Of a DNA stretch of 64,000 nt, positions 1 to 12,870 are shown one piece after another. The notes beneath the pieces are model-generated. The model was not told the origin of the DNA. It saw only the letters and a program-made list of their open reading frames with translations, and searched no databases. The stretch lies in the NCBI GenBank assembly GCA_002104895.1, contig MCFG01000207.1, positions 30,001 to 94,000 of the forward strand, read 5' to 3'. Position 1 is the first letter of the stretch. Every line of letters starts with the position of its first letter. This DNA comes from Anaeromyces robustus. Lineage: Eukaryota; Neocallimastigomycota; Neocallimastigomycetes; Neocallimastigales; Neocallimastigaceae. Position numbers and translations under genes: made by a program.

Positions 1-39
<39 letters not shown>

Positions 40-223
40 TATTATTTTTTAAAGAATACAACATATTATAAATAATAATAATTATAAATATATATGTATT
101 ATAAATAAATTAATATATAATAAAAAATATACAATAAAAATATATTATTATACTACAGTAGAATATATTAAATTTATAAGATAATATTAATATTAAGATA
201 TATAAAATATATATATATATTAC

Positions 224-652
224 TTCTTCATTTTCATTAATTTTTTGTTTTTTTGCATCTTTATCTTCACTTTCAATTTCTGAAGCCCCTCTTTTTTCTT
301 TTTCATTTTTATCACCATCTTTACCTTCTAAATCATCAAGTTTATTTGTTTGACCATTTAAATAATCCAAAATTCCCTTTTTTTCAATAATTGAAATAGC
401 TTGATTATTAACTGCAATACTCTCTTGGAAATATGATGAGTGATCTAAATTTTGGTTTTTATAAAGGAATAACACAGTTGCTAAGTTATAATTCTTATAT
501 TGTGAAGGATCCTGTAAATTAAATTCCTTATCATAAATTGTAATGTATGTGGCATCTTTTATATTATCTACTTTAACATGATCTGCATTTGATAATTGAT
601 ATGGTACTTTTTCTAATATACTTTTTCTAAGTAAAACAATTGCTTCAGACAT
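224..652 (-). CDS. CDC73: Cdc73/parafibromin, N-terminal exon (gene runs off the left edge)
   Basis: Cdc73 is a subunit of the Paf1 complex, which travels with RNA polymerase II and promotes elongation and histone modification in the nucleus. The 143 codons seen here match the Cdc73 N-terminal domain: a short start (MSEAIVLLRKSIL), then an Asn/Tyr-Leu-rich core with YNLATVLFLYKNQNLDHSSY, and then GILDYLNGQ, which aligns by eye with the DLLGYLNGE segment of animal parafibromin. A charged KEKRGASEIES..KDAKKQK stretch follows. The start is set at 652 because the family similarity begins there; an in-frame Met at 721 lies in AT-rich, leader-like sequence. Reading stays open past 224 only as Ile/Tyr-rich intron sequence, and a donor (GTAATA) sits at 223-222. 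The remaining exons should lie left of position 1. Identification is by family pattern and I am fairly sure of it. Confidence 0.8.
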
Positions 653-1727
653 TTTTATTTTTAAATTTATTAATTTTTTATGAATAATTAATTTATTAAA
701 TAAATCTAAAAGTAAAAACAATATTTTCGGAAAAAAGAATAATAATAATAATAATAATAAAAATTAATAATTGTTTATATATAAATTCTATTAAATGTAT
801 ATAATATATTTAAAAATATTGTAGATGTTTATTTATTATATCCTTATGCCACATTTACAATCTTTTTATATTATATTAGTTATATTATTCAAAAATTTTA
901 TATAGTATTTGTTTATTTATTATTGAAACAATATTTATATATACTTATATTATTATTTTTCAATATATATATTTATCATAAATTTTGAATAATTAATATG
1001 AATATTAATGAAATTTCAATATTTTAAATTTTTCTTTATAAGAAAAGATTTTTATTTAATCATTACCTTTCGGTTTTATTAAAATAAATATCAAAAATAA
1101 TTATATATTTATATAATAAGTTGATTCTTTTTTATTTTTATTGATATACTTTTTTTTTTTGGAAATTCATAAATTTATAGTTTTTCAAAATTTTTAAATT
1201 GTTTTTTGAATAATATAAAAAAATTTTTTTTTAACTGTTTAAAGAAAAAGTATAAAAAAAAAATAACAACAAAAATTATTTTAATTTAGATTAAAAATCA
1301 AAATTTGTAATAATTGATTTAATAATAAAAGTTTTTTATATTTATTATTATAATTATGAAATCATAATCATATAATTAATTATTAAAAGAAAAAAATGAA
1401 ATATTTTATATTATATTATATTATATTATATTATATATTATATTATAATATATTAAATTATTTTATATTATTATTTGTTTTTTTATTAAATTTTGAAATT
1501 TTTACAAATATAATGAAATAAAACTATTGACTTTATTATTATTATTTTAAATATTTTATTCTTATTATTCTTTTTTTATTTTTAATTTTTTTTTAAATTC
1601 TTAATAATTTCATTGTAAAAATATATATTTATATATATTTGTATTTATATATATATATATATATGTTTTTTTTTTTAACATTCAATAAACATAGTAATAA
1701 TACTATATAGAAATATAAGTTTATTTC

Positions 1728-1791
<64 letters not shown>

Positions 1792-1807
1792 TAGAAAATT
1801 AAAAGAT
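653..1807. other. Intergenic, no gene seen
   Basis: AT-rich spacer between the Cdc73 start and the 3' end of the TLC gene. It holds TATAT pentamer runs near 1408-1440, poly-T runs and an ATT microsatellite at about 1729-1792. The Asn-rich minus-strand reading frame across that microsatellite is only the repeat read in one frame. Confidence 0.8.
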
Positions 1808-2455
1808 TTAATTATTCTTTTTGACAGATTTTTTAGTCTTAGGCTTTTCCTTCTTTGTTGGCTTACCAGGACTATCAAAGTGTCTTAATATAGCTATATT
1901 ATTTTATATAAATTATACATTAGTTATAGTTTTATATAAAATTATTATATATATAAATATAAATATATTAATATTTACATCTAATCATTTTATAGAACCA
2001 AATAAAGTTTAAGATTTGCATTGGAACAATATTGATAAAGAAGTATAAACTAAGATAAACTGAAGTAAGTTTACGGGCAAAGAAGATATCATCTAATATA
2101 TATATTATTATAATCATTACATAATATAAATATATAAATTAATAAGATAATCAATTTAATTAAATTTTAGTTGAATATATATAACCATTAAACTTACATA
2201 ATAATTTGCAAATTGTAATATTTCCAGATACAATTCTTACAGAGAAGAATGTAACTACAAGTAGTAAAGCATTAACAAGTTGTAAAATTGAACCAGTTAA
2301 GTCTAATTTATCTAAAATCCAGTAGATATTTAAGAAAATAGTCTATTATGATTATATAAAGAAATTAGAAGTCATATTTTAAATTAAATATAGTTTTTTT
2401 TCTTTTATTATTAAAAATTTATTGATAAAGAAAGCATATTTAATAAATATTTAAC

Positions 2456-2504
<49 letters not shown>

Positions 2505-3349
2505 TATTATTATTCACTTACACTAATTTCATAATTTAAAAATAAAATAGCATAGTGACCAAGAACATGATGTTTCTAAAAAGAGAAAATTAATTAATTA
2601 ATTAATTAATAATAATAAAATATTATTAATTAAAATATCATATTATTCTGAAGTTTTTAATAATTATATTAAAAATATATAAATAGATATTATTATCATA
2701 GACATGTATATGTGTATATTAATACTAACAAAAGTAAAAACGTAGATTAAAAATGCACAAACACCATGAATAACAAAGCTCATTCCACTTCTTTTAACAT
2801 CACTCAAACAATATATAATATCCCACATGAAATATCTATATTTATTATTAATATAAATAATTTGAAAATTAATTGAAATATAATTAATTATATATATTTT
2901 TTTAATTATATACATATTTAAAAAAATAAATTTATAAATAATTTCTGATACCCAGTTGAGATCGAAATAGCTTTATAATATAAATCAATTTCTCTATCAT
3001 TATAGTCCTTTTCAGTTTTATTCCATGGAAAACCATATTTATAAATTAAACTAATACAAAATGTTGAAATAATAATAGCATGAATAAAAGCAACAATTTT
3101 TGAATTCCAATCTTTTCTTTTTATTTCTGGTAATTTAAGATAATACTTATTTTTCCATATTTTTGTGAAAATAATGTCCAATGAAAGATATAAAATAGAA
3201 AAGAAAAGGAAAAATGAAAGAATATTTACATAATAATCCTTTATTTTTGGAATAATAAATCCTTCTTTGAAACTTTCTTCAAGAAATCTATTCAATAAAA
3301 TGTCAATATAATCATCAACTATAATCTGAATTGAATTTAAATTGAACAT
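1808..3349 (-). CDS. TLC-domain multi-pass membrane protein (TLCD4/TMEM56-like)
   Basis: Six exons: 3349-2952, 2835-2730, 2575-2522, 2342-2198, 2092-1979 and 1893-1808. They join in phase to 300 codons, with donors GTATCA, GTTAGT, GTAAGT, GTAAGT and GTAAAT. The product has an N-terminal membrane segment (about residues 40-60) and then a TLC (TRAM-LAG1-CLN8) domain. Visible signatures are STGYFMWDIIYCL, the KHHVLGHYA region with its paired His, a segment reading YWILDKLDLTGSILQLVNA, and NFIWFYKMI near the end. The tail after HFDSPGKP is Lys-rich (KKEKPKTKKSVKKNN), suggesting a cytosolic basic end. TLC proteins act in lipid synthesis, lipid transport or lipid sensing in ER or other membranes. 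This one resembles the TLCD group more than ceramide synthases, because the ceramide-synthase Lag1p motif with its homeobox context is not seen. Substrate unknown. Confidence 0.85.
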
Positions 3350-3430
3350 TTTTAATTATTTAATATTTCCTTTTATAATTAAAATTTGTATTATTTTATA
3401 TATATATATTATTTATTTTTGTTTATTTTC

Positions 3431-3504
<74 letters not shown>

Positions 3505-5032
3505 CAATTTTTATTATTATTAATTTATATTTTTATAATATGAAAATATTTAAAACTATTGTTTATAATATATAAAATATATATACATTTTATTTTATAT
3601 TAAAAAAGGATAATAAAAAAAAGTGTTAGAGGTGAAGTCATATGTTAATTTATTTTATTTTATACTAAAAAAAAAAAAAAACTTTTTTAATGTTTAATAT
3701 TTACCAAAATTAATAATATTATATACTTTTACTTGAGATGTTTTAAATAGATATAAAAAAAAAACAATATAATTAAATAAAATATTTATTACTTATTTAT
3801 TTATTTATATTTGTTTTTTTAATGTTAATTACAAAAAAAAAATAAAAAAAAAATATAACTTCTTATTTTTATTTTTATTTTTTTTTTTCTTTTTTTCAAT
3901 TTTAATTTTTATTTTTTTTAGGTTTTATTGTTTTTCGTATAATGTAATGGTAGAGAGAAAAGAAAAAAAAATTTAAATCTTTTAAATCATACTTTTAAAA
4001 TTTTTGATTTATATTAATTTAATTAATTTTTTAATTAATATTTAAAAATTAAAAAAAAAAATTAAATAAGATGCAAAAAATAGTAATAATAGTTAATAAT
4101 AATAATAGTTAATAATAATAATAATAATAATAAAATAATAATAATAATAATAAATAATAATAATAAAAAAATAAAAATAAAAATATTAAAGAGAAATTAT
4201 TAAAATATTTATTACAAATGAAACTTACAATAATAAATATATACATTCATATACTAAAAAGAATAATTTCCTTTAAAATTTTATTATTATTATTATTTAT
4301 GTTTGATTTTTTATACAGAAAATGTTATTAATTTGTTTTATATGAAAATAATATATATTATATTTTTATTGTGTTTTATATTTCTAGTAAAAAAAGAAAA
4401 AAAAATAATTAATAGTGTTTATTAAAATTCTTAAACATTTGTGTTTTATATAATAAATATATAATACTTACATATTATTACATCATATATTTTATATTAA
4501 TTGTATTTAATAATGTTTTAATTATGTTTTAATTTCGTTTTTTTATCTTTTCATAATTATATTATTTTATATTCCTTAAAACTTTTTATATATCATTATC
4601 TTCAATTAACTTCATTATTATTATTATTTAAATAAAATATAAAACTAAATCATTAATATTAATTTTAAAACTAGAGTTTTTTTTTTTATTTTTTTTTATT
4701 AACTAATTATCATGATGATATTATATTAATGTTATATAATTATATAACAATAATAACCATAATACAATAAATAAATAAATAAGTAAATAAATAAATAAAT
4801 ATAAATAAATAAGTAAATAAATAAATAATTAATGAAAGGAATAATTAATGGATTTTACATTTTTTTTTATGGATTAATTTATATATAATTTATTTTGTGG
4901 ATGGAACATTAAATAAATAATTTTTTAATAAAAATTATTATTTACTTAATAATAAATAAATATAGAATTAAAAATCATTTAAAAACAATTGATTTTAATT
5001 GAGAATAAATTTTAAATATTAAAAAAAAAATT

Positions 5033-5079
<47 letters not shown>

Positions 5080-5528
5080 AAACATATAATTATTAACATA
5101 TGAAATATTAAAATACATATATTGTTATTATAAAATATAAATATACTTATTCTTAATTCTTAATAAATATTATTATTTATTTTATATATTATCATGCACC
5201 ACATTTTCATTATAATAAATTATAAATAATTTATTATAAATATTCTTTTTTAATTAATAATCATTTTTCATTTATTAATATATAAATATTATTTTTTACA
5301 ATATATAAATTGTTTTATAAAATAATAGTTATTAAAACAAAAAAATAGTTTTTTTTTTTTTTTTTATAGTTGATTATAACAATGAAAATAAAAAGATAAA
5401 ACATTTAAGTAGGGTATTGTATTATTAATAATGTAATAAACTCGGAAAAATTGCAAACTAGAATATATATATTTGTATAAATGCTATGATAAATATATAA
5501 ATTTTGAAATTGTCATAATTATTTATAA
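3350..5528. other. Intergenic, repeats only
   Basis: About 2.2 kb of AT-rich DNA with no supported coding sequence. It contains a long poly-T tract (about 3438-3485), AAT/ATT microsatellites (about 4095-4160) and AAAT/TAAA runs near 4765-4830. It separates the promoter side of the TLC gene from the 3' end of the EF-hand gene. Confidence 0.8.
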
Positions 5529-6176
5529 CTAATGAAACTTTTTTCTAAGTTTTGATATATCTTTAATATAGTCTATTAATAAAAATGTAAAAAAAATACA
5601 TTAATATATATATTAAAAAAATATATAAAAAAACTTTTATTGATATTAATTATTAATTTACCTGAATATATAAATCTTTCTTCATCATTATTTAAGTAAG
5701 AGGTTTTTATTGATTCCAATTCTAATAAATATTATCAATATAAAAAAAAAATTAAATTAATATTATAAACATTAACATTATTAATATTTTAAATTATATG
5801 TAATATTTTTACCATCTTCTGTAAAAGGTTCACCTTCAGTTGTTAAAAAGTTTATTAGTTCTTCTTTTGTTAAATAACCTTTATTATCAGGATCTAAGAC
5901 CTAAGAAAAAAACCATATATATAATAATTATTAAATTGAAAATTAATCAAATATAATATAATATATAAAATTATATTTATATTTTACTTTAAAAACTCTC
6001 CATAATTTATTATCATCTGCTGGAAAATATTGGTTTTGATATATTTTATAAATTGATTTTAAAAATTTATTAAAGTTGACATATCCAGGTTGTTTTTCAT
6101 CTAACATCTATAAATAAACATTTATATCATTTTTTGAAAAAAATTATAATATTAATATATAAATTTTTTTAACATT

Positions 6177-6212
<36 letters not shown>

Positions 6213-7012
6213 AATAATAATAATAATAACAATAATAATAGAATAAAACAGTTTTAAAAGATGCTTTCAAATATACTTTTTTAAAGTGTTAATAACATTA
6301 ATGATATTAAATATTATATATTTATTTATTACTTCATTTATTAAAGTTCGTAATTGAGCTTCATTTGGATATATTCCTAACGATCTTATAATAGTACCAA
6401 CTTCTCTTTCTATATATATATATATATATATATTTAAAAAATTTTCGATATATGTAATAAATAATTACAAAAAACATTTTGTTAGTTATAATATTTAAAT
6501 ATATTTATAAAATAAAATATAATTAATTATTAAAAAAGAAAATTGTTAAATTTAATAATTAAATGTTATCATTTAATACCATCACAAGTTTCATTTTGAG
6601 TAACATCAAATAAACTAAAGGCTATAAATATATAAATATAATTTTTTTTATAAAGTATTATTTTTTAACAATTTTGTACTTTTAATATTATATATACATA
6701 TTTTTTTTTTTTAAATTTTTTTTTTTTTTTACCATCTTTGATTCGATTAACTTTTTTAATAGTTTCAGGATTTCCAGTATTAATTAATTCTTCATAATAG
6801 GTGATTTCTGGAGCTTTAACTTCATCGGTATTAGGTGTTTCTGCTTTTTTAGATGTTGACTTCTTTTTTCCTTTACTTTTTCCTTTTCCCGATTTTGGAG
6901 ATTTTGGAGTTTTCAGTGATTTCGGTGATTTCGGTGATTTAGGTGATTTAGATGCACTACTTTTTTTACTACTAGCACTACTACTTGGCTTTTTCTTTGC
7001 TTTAGTTGCCAT
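5529..7012 (-). CDS. EFCAB2: EF-hand axonemal protein, EFCAB2/DRC8-like
   Basis: Seven exons: 7012-6733, 6621-6580, 6409-6333, 6107-5988, 5900-5813, 5721-5662 and 5572-5529. They join in phase to 236 residues. After a basic N-terminal extension rich in SPK/KSPKSPK repeats (residues 1-60), the core matches EFCAB2, subunit DRC8 of the nexin-dynein regulatory complex in motile flagella. Visible markers are AFSLFDVTQNETCD, EREVGTIIRSLGIYPNEAQL, PGYVNFNKFLKSIY, FKVLDPDNKGYLTKEELI and GEPFTEDE. Canonical calcium ligands are mostly missing in the first loop and partly kept in the DPDNKGYLTKEE loop, as in known DRC8 proteins. The role would be in the axoneme of zoospore flagella. The start at 7012 is the only Met giving the extension. 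The Lys/Ser/Pro tail is not typical of animal homologues. Confident in the family; the orthologue call is made by eye. Confidence 0.8.
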
Positions 7013-7213
7013 ATTGTATATATATCGATTTTATTGTAGATATAATTTTTTTATTAATAATAAGTATTACTTTTTTTTTTATTATTAATATAAATTCTTA
7101 AAATATATTTTATAAATATATATATTTAAAATATCGTTATATTTATATTGATATAGCTTAAATATAATATATTTTGATTTTTTATATATTCGTTATCATT
7201 TATTATATAATAG

Positions 7214-7253
<40 letters not shown>

Positions 7254-7962
7254 AAAAAAAAATTTTTTTTTTTTTTGTTTATGAATTTTACTTTTAATGA
7301 ATTGCCGTATATTAAATTTATTCCATGAAAAGTTAAAAAAAAGTTTAATATAATAAAGTTTGTAGTATATAGATATTAAGAAATTACTATATTATTAAAA
7401 ATTTTTGATATATTATATTATAATTATTGTTAATTTTATATATATATAAAAGAAAAATTATAATATATGGCAATAAATTATTATAGGACAAACCCAAAAT
7501 AAAAACAGTTAACATAATTAAAAAATATATACACAACAAATTATTATTATGACATATAAAATATATAAAATATGTATAACAAATATAATTTATGCTTATT
7601 TTATTAATTTTTTTTTATTTTAATTTATTATTATTTCTTTTTTTCAAGATAAAGAAAGATAATTATGATAATAAAGTTTATGTATAAATAAATGGTTTAA
7701 TTATTAATATTAATAATCATATATTATATATATAATCTTTAATTTTAATAATATCAGATATTATTATTATTATTATTATTATTTAATAAATATTTTTTGT
7801 AGTAAGAGTAATTATAAAATTAATAATATTTATAATTTAAATGAAATAAAACGAAATAAAATGAAGTAAAATGATTTTAAATTAAAAATATAGAATATAA
7901 AATGTTAAAGTCTAAAAATAAATAAATAAATAATGAAAAATATTAAAGGAAAAAAAAAAAAA
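7013..7962. other. Intergenic, repeats only
   Basis: AT-rich spacer between the EF-hand gene and the end of the Lys/Glu-rich gene. It holds a poly-T tract of roughly 40 bases (about 7209-7252), an ATT run near 7761-7782 and AAATA runs. No coding signal seen. Confidence 0.8.
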
Positions 7963-10676
7963 TTATTTAAATGAATTAAATGTTAAAACATTTCCTTTTT
8001 TCAAAATTTTCTTTTTACTTTTACTGGATGATGTCTTTTTTAAAGTGGTTCCCATTCTATAATATTTCAATTTATTCATTAATTTTTTCATTTGCTTAAG
8101 ATCTCTATTAATATCTTCATATCCATTCTCATGCATATTTTCTTTTTCTAAATTATTTATTAATGAATTAGAATTTTTATTATTATTTTTATCAATATTT
8201 TCTTCATTTTCATCTTCACTCTTGCTATTCTCATCATCTTTATCGTTATTATCATTTTCATCATCTTCATCATCTTTATCGTTATTATTACTTTCATCAT
8301 CTTCATCATCTTTATCATTATTATCATTTTCATCATTTTCATCATTTTCATCCTTAATATCTTGTTCTTCATTTTCATTTTCTTTTTCTTTTTCTAAAAC
8401 TTTTATATACCCTTCAAATATTTTATATAATCCTTGATTTCCTTTATTTCTTTCTATAACATTTACTAATCGATCAAAAGTATTTCTAATAATTCTAAAT
8501 TTAAATATATATATATGTATGCATATAAATTAATATTGATTGATTTTTAGTATCTTAATAATTAATCAAATTATTATTTTAATTATTTAATATATTTTTA
8601 ATAGTTTCACTTTAATATAAATAAATAATATTAAAATAATAATATTAATTATTTATTAAATCAAGTAATATATAAAATATTTACTTTAATGGTAATTCAG
8701 AATTAATAGCATTCGTTAAAATATTAAAACTATTATTTAAACCAACAGTATCAGGAATATTTGAACTATTATAAAAAAAAAAAAAATAAATAAAACAATA
8801 ATAATTTTTAGTTTTAATACCATAATTGTTATTGTTATTGTTATTATCTATTAACATTATTGTTATTATAAAAAAAAACACACTAAAAAATTGAATAAAA
8901 AATTAGTATACTTACTCAAAAAATTTTATTGAATTTTGTTCTAAAATCATATTTTCGATGACTTTATTTAATTTTTCAAAACATTCAATTTGAATAATAT
9001 TTACTTTTTCATTTGAAAGTAAAGTAAAACTGTTTTCTTCTTCTTTTTCTTCTTCTTCATTCTCCTCCCTATTTTCATTTTTATCTTTCGTTTCATTAAT
9101 ATCTTTATTATTATTTAATTGTTCATGTTCTTTTTTTTCAAATTTTTTCAATTCTTCATATTCAAAATTCTCTTGATGATGAAGTTTTTTCCAATATTCA
9201 TGTATATATGCTTTAGTTTCTTCTTTTAAATTATCTGTAAAAAATAAATCAGTATCCACTATCTTATCATATAATAATTCTTCATTTTTCTATATATATA
9301 TATATTAATAAATTAGAAATTAAAAAAAAAAAAAAAAAAAAGTTATTAAATATATTTAATAATTTCAATTATTTATACAATTAATAATATTAATATATTA
9401 TTATTTTATTATTAAAAATTACAGTGTTCTCTTCTGATGTAAATATATTATAACTACTAAATGGTGTTGAAATTTGTTCAGACAATGGTAATGGCCATGC
9501 AGAAAGTCTTATATATATATATATTAAACAATTAAACAATTAATATTAATTAATTTTAATTTTAAAAAATTTTAAATTATAAAATAATAAAAAAAAAAAT
9601 TATATTTAAATAAAAAGAAAAAAGGAAATTATATTCAAATTATAATAAAATCAAATAACTTACTTATTATATCTATTAGCTAGAGATTTATTTGTATGTT
9701 TATATCTTTCAACTAATCCTAAAAGATTATTTGTGTCAGATAAATAACGACTAGATAATTGAAAAAGTATCGGCTTAATTGATAATAAATAATTTATAAA
9801 TAAAAATCTGAATTTCTTTTTTGATAATGATTTCATTTTTTCAATTGTTATATCTTCCCATTCATTAGAATTCATTATATCTCTTTCCATTTCATTATCT
9901 TCAGAAACTATACTTTCACTATCTATATCTTCGTCTTCATCATCATCATCATCTTCCTCTATATCTAAATCTTCATCTCTTATTATATCCAAAAATTTAT
10001 CTTTCCCTTTTTTTAAATCTAAATCTTTTAGTCTTTTAATTTCTTTTCTTAATTCTTCTTCTTCTATTTCTTTTTCTTTTATTTCATCATCACTACTTTC
10101 TTTTTCTTCTTTTTCTTCTTTTTCTTCTTTTTCTTCTTCTTCCTCTTCCTCTTCTTCTTCTTCTTTTTCTTCTTTTTCTTCTTTTTCTTCTTTTTCTTCT
10201 TCTTCCTCTTCCTCTTCTTCTTCTTCTTTTTCTTCTACTATTTCTTTAGATTTTATTTTTTTCTTATGGTGTTCTTTTTTCTTTTTTTTATTCTTTTTTT
10301 TATCATTTTCTATTTCAATTTCATCTTCATTTATATTATCAATTTCATTATCTTCTATTGAAGTATGTTTTCTCTTTTTTTTATTCAATGATTTCGAATT
10401 ATTATCTTCTTTTAAAATATCTTTATTTTTTTTCGATTTTTTACTTTTTCCTTTCTTATTCTTTTTCGTTTCATTGTTGTTGTTGTTATCATTGTTATCC
10501 TTATGACTATTTGACGGTTTTTTTTTCTGTTTTTTTGAAGACGATGTATTATCATAATTTTCCAAATAATCTATATCATCAATTTCATTATCCTCATTTT
10601 CATTAATTTTCTTTGATTTTTTTATTTTATGTTTTTTTGAACTTGATTTAAGTTTTACCTTCTCCACTTTTTCCAT
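7963..10676 (-). CDS. Lys/Glu-rich, probably nuclear protein of unknown function
   Basis: Five exons: 10676-9664, 9507-9423, 9289-8916, 8765-8685 and 8494-7963. They join in phase to 694 residues, with good donors (two GTAAGT). I do not recognise the family. Residues 1-210 are extremely basic and acidic: KKH/KKSKK clusters resembling nuclear or nucleolar localisation signals, then two copies of a tract of about 11 Glu followed by KEEKEEKEEK. Next come an ordered-looking patch ending exon 1 (KKFRFLFINYLLSIKPILFQ, then SSRYLSDTNNLLGLVERYKH), a conserved-looking LSAWPLPLSEQISTPF in exon 2, and an alpha-helical EYWKKLHHQENFEYEELKKF in exon 3. The last exon has Asp/Glu/Asn repeats (NDKDDEDDEN), then the basic end KTSSSKSKKKILKKGNV. 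The composition suggests a nucleolar or ribosome-biogenesis protein, but that is inference. It is divergent from GOS1, sharing a spacer of about 640 bp. Confidence 0.6.
10095..10240 (-). repeat. Duplicated Glu/Lys-coding tandem repeat
   Basis: Inside exon 1 of the Lys/Glu-rich gene, a purine-rich (coding strand) block of roughly 63 bases occurs twice in direct tandem. Each copy encodes a poly-Glu run followed by KEEKEEKEEK. The two copies are nearly identical, so the length is likely variable between strains. Confidence 0.8.
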
Positions 10677-11320
10677 TATATTTTATTTAAAATTTTAATA
10701 ATCATTTCAATTAATTCTACTTATTTTTAGTATTGGAAGCTTTAATATTAAAAATTCTTCAAAGAAAAAAAAAATTTTTTTTTTGTATTAATAATATAAT
10801 TATATATTACTGTTATTAAAATTTAAAATTAATTAAACTATTAGATGAATGGATAAAAAATTAATTATAAATTTTAATATATAAAAAAAAATTTATCTTT
10901 TTAAATTATTTTCTTTAATTTTATTATCAATATATAAAGAAAAGAAGAAAAAAGTAAAAAGGAATATCAAAATTTAAAATCAAAAACAAACAAGCAAACA
11001 AATAAACAATAAATAAATAAATAAATAAATAAATAATAAAATTTAATATAATAAAATTGAAATAAAAAAGAAAAACAAAGATATTTTTATTTAAAAAAAA
11101 ATAAATAAATAAAAATAATACAAATTAGTATAAAAAATAAAATTTAATAAAAAAAAAAGTTGTTTAAATTTCAAGTATTTGATATTTAAATATTTAATAT
11201 AACCAAGAAATAGAAATTTAAGAGAAACGAAATATTTTTTGATATAATAATTTTCAATATTTTTTTCTTAATAAATATATATATATAAAAATTTATATAA
11301 AATTAATAAATTAAATAAAA
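10677..11320. promoter_or_regulatory. Shared spacer between two divergent genes
   Basis: About 640 bp separate the start codons of the Lys/Glu-rich gene (-) and GOS1 (+), so this spacer must hold both 5' UTRs and both promoters. It is poly-A/poly-T rich with AAAT runs near 11005-11040. No specific element can be named. Confidence 0.6.
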
Positions 11321-11854
11321 ATGTATCAACCAATACCAAATACCGATGATTTATCATGGGAAGAATTAAATAGAAAAGCTCGAATGATAGAAAATGAAAT
11401 TGATGGAAAAATTATTACTTTTTCTAAATTAATATCTTCACAATCAACAAATGCTGTTACAATTAATATAGAAGATTCATTAGATAAATCACATTATTCA
11501 ATTGATGCTCTTGATAGAGATATTGATTCTTCTTTATTAAAAGTATTTTATTTATTTATATTTATTATTTGTTAATAATTTTTAATTATTATATATAATA
11601 TCCAACATAAAAAAAATATCATTATTATAAATAATTCATCATTCATTAATATTATATTAATAAATATATGTTAATTTATTTTATTATAATGAAAAAAATA
11701 GTTACAAAATATTATAGATAATATGGCTAAACAAATTGAATTAAATCCGGGAAATAATTCAATGATACATTTCTTACAAAGACATAGAGACATGTACTAT
11801 GATTACTCAAAAGATTATAAAAAATATAAAGTAAACTATTAACATCATTTCAAC

Positions 11855-11905
<51 letters not shown>

Positions 11906-12822
11906 TTTCAAATTTTCAATATAATAATTCATTATATATATTTTTTACACAAAATTTATTATAGAATAATTATATTTCAAAAAATGAATATAACGAATTA
12001 ATGAATTCAATGAAGAATGAAGTCAGGTATTTTAATATTAATAAATTTGAATTATTATATAATAATATAACAAAATTTTATTTATTTATTTATTTATCAT
12101 AAATATATTTTTAATATAATAATGTATATAGAACTTTCAAAAGTAATGAAGAATATTTATTAAATGAAAGAGGAAGAATTGATGAATCTAGTAGAATGGC
12201 AGATATGGTTTTAGAGTAAATATTAGAATTAATATATATATATTATATTCTCTTTAATAGAATTATATTATATTATTTATTATATAAATGTATTATTAAT
12301 AAATAAATTGCAATATAATATATATGATTTACAATTTTAATTATATTTATCTATATAATTTTTTTTTAATATAGACAAGCCTATAGTACAAGAAATTCTC
12401 TTCTTGAACAAAGAAGTATGCTTCATGGTACACATTCAAGAATGGCTGGCATAACGAGTAAGTTATATATTTGATATATATTTATATTTCTAATTAATTT
12501 TATTTAGTTTTTAGTTGTAATAATCAATATATATATATATTATTATTTTATAAAATATTATTAATAATATATTTAATATTTATTATAAACGTTGATTACT
12601 TTAATCAATACTTTTTTCTTTTAAATATAAAAAATGATTGAATATATAACTAACTATTCTTTTTTTTTTTATTTGTTTGTTTGTTTGTTTCATTTAGCTC
12701 GTTTCCCAATTATAAATAACTTAATAGGAAAAATATCAAGAAAAAAGAGAAGAAATACTTTAATTTTAGCTAGTGTTACAGCTGTTTGTATGTTCCTATT
12801 ATTTATATGGTTATTCCGTTAA
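11321..12822 (+). CDS. GOS1: Golgi Qb-SNARE Gos1/GOSR1
   Basis: Six exons: 11321-11542, 11702-11830, 11965-12026, 12132-12215, 12375-12457 and 12698-12822. They join in phase to 234 residues, the usual size for this family. Gos1 is a tail-anchored SNARE working in intra-Golgi and endosome-to-Golgi membrane fusion. The N-terminus has the family signature SWEELNRKARMIENEIDGKI followed by FSKL. The SNARE helix region spans exons 4-5 (LLNERGRIDESSRMADMVLE, then QAYSTRNSLLEQR). Exon 6 carries the basic patch ISRKKRRN and a single C-terminal membrane anchor ending in WLFR. In the human protein the corresponding end is a Phe-Pro, Leu-Ile and Arg-Lys-Arg-Arg pattern before the anchor, which fits well. 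Start chosen at 11321 because the family N-terminus begins there and the upstream DNA is stop-rich. Confidence 0.9.
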
Positions 12823-12839
12823 GATAAATCAGAATGAAA

Positions 12840-12870
<31 letters not shown>

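Noticed and set aside
1675-1878. Asn-run minus-strand protein with its own Met
   Set aside because: Its upstream half is the last exon of the TLC gene read in another frame, and the rest is the ATT microsatellite beyond the true stop at 1808.
2664-2915. Separate 83-codon minus-strand gene
   Set aside because: The useful part (YFMWDIIYCLSDVKRSG..) is exon 2 of the TLC gene; the remainder is flanking intron.
3342-3575. 77-codon plus-strand hydrophobic frame
   Set aside because: Translation of a poly-T tract in the 5' flank of the TLC gene.
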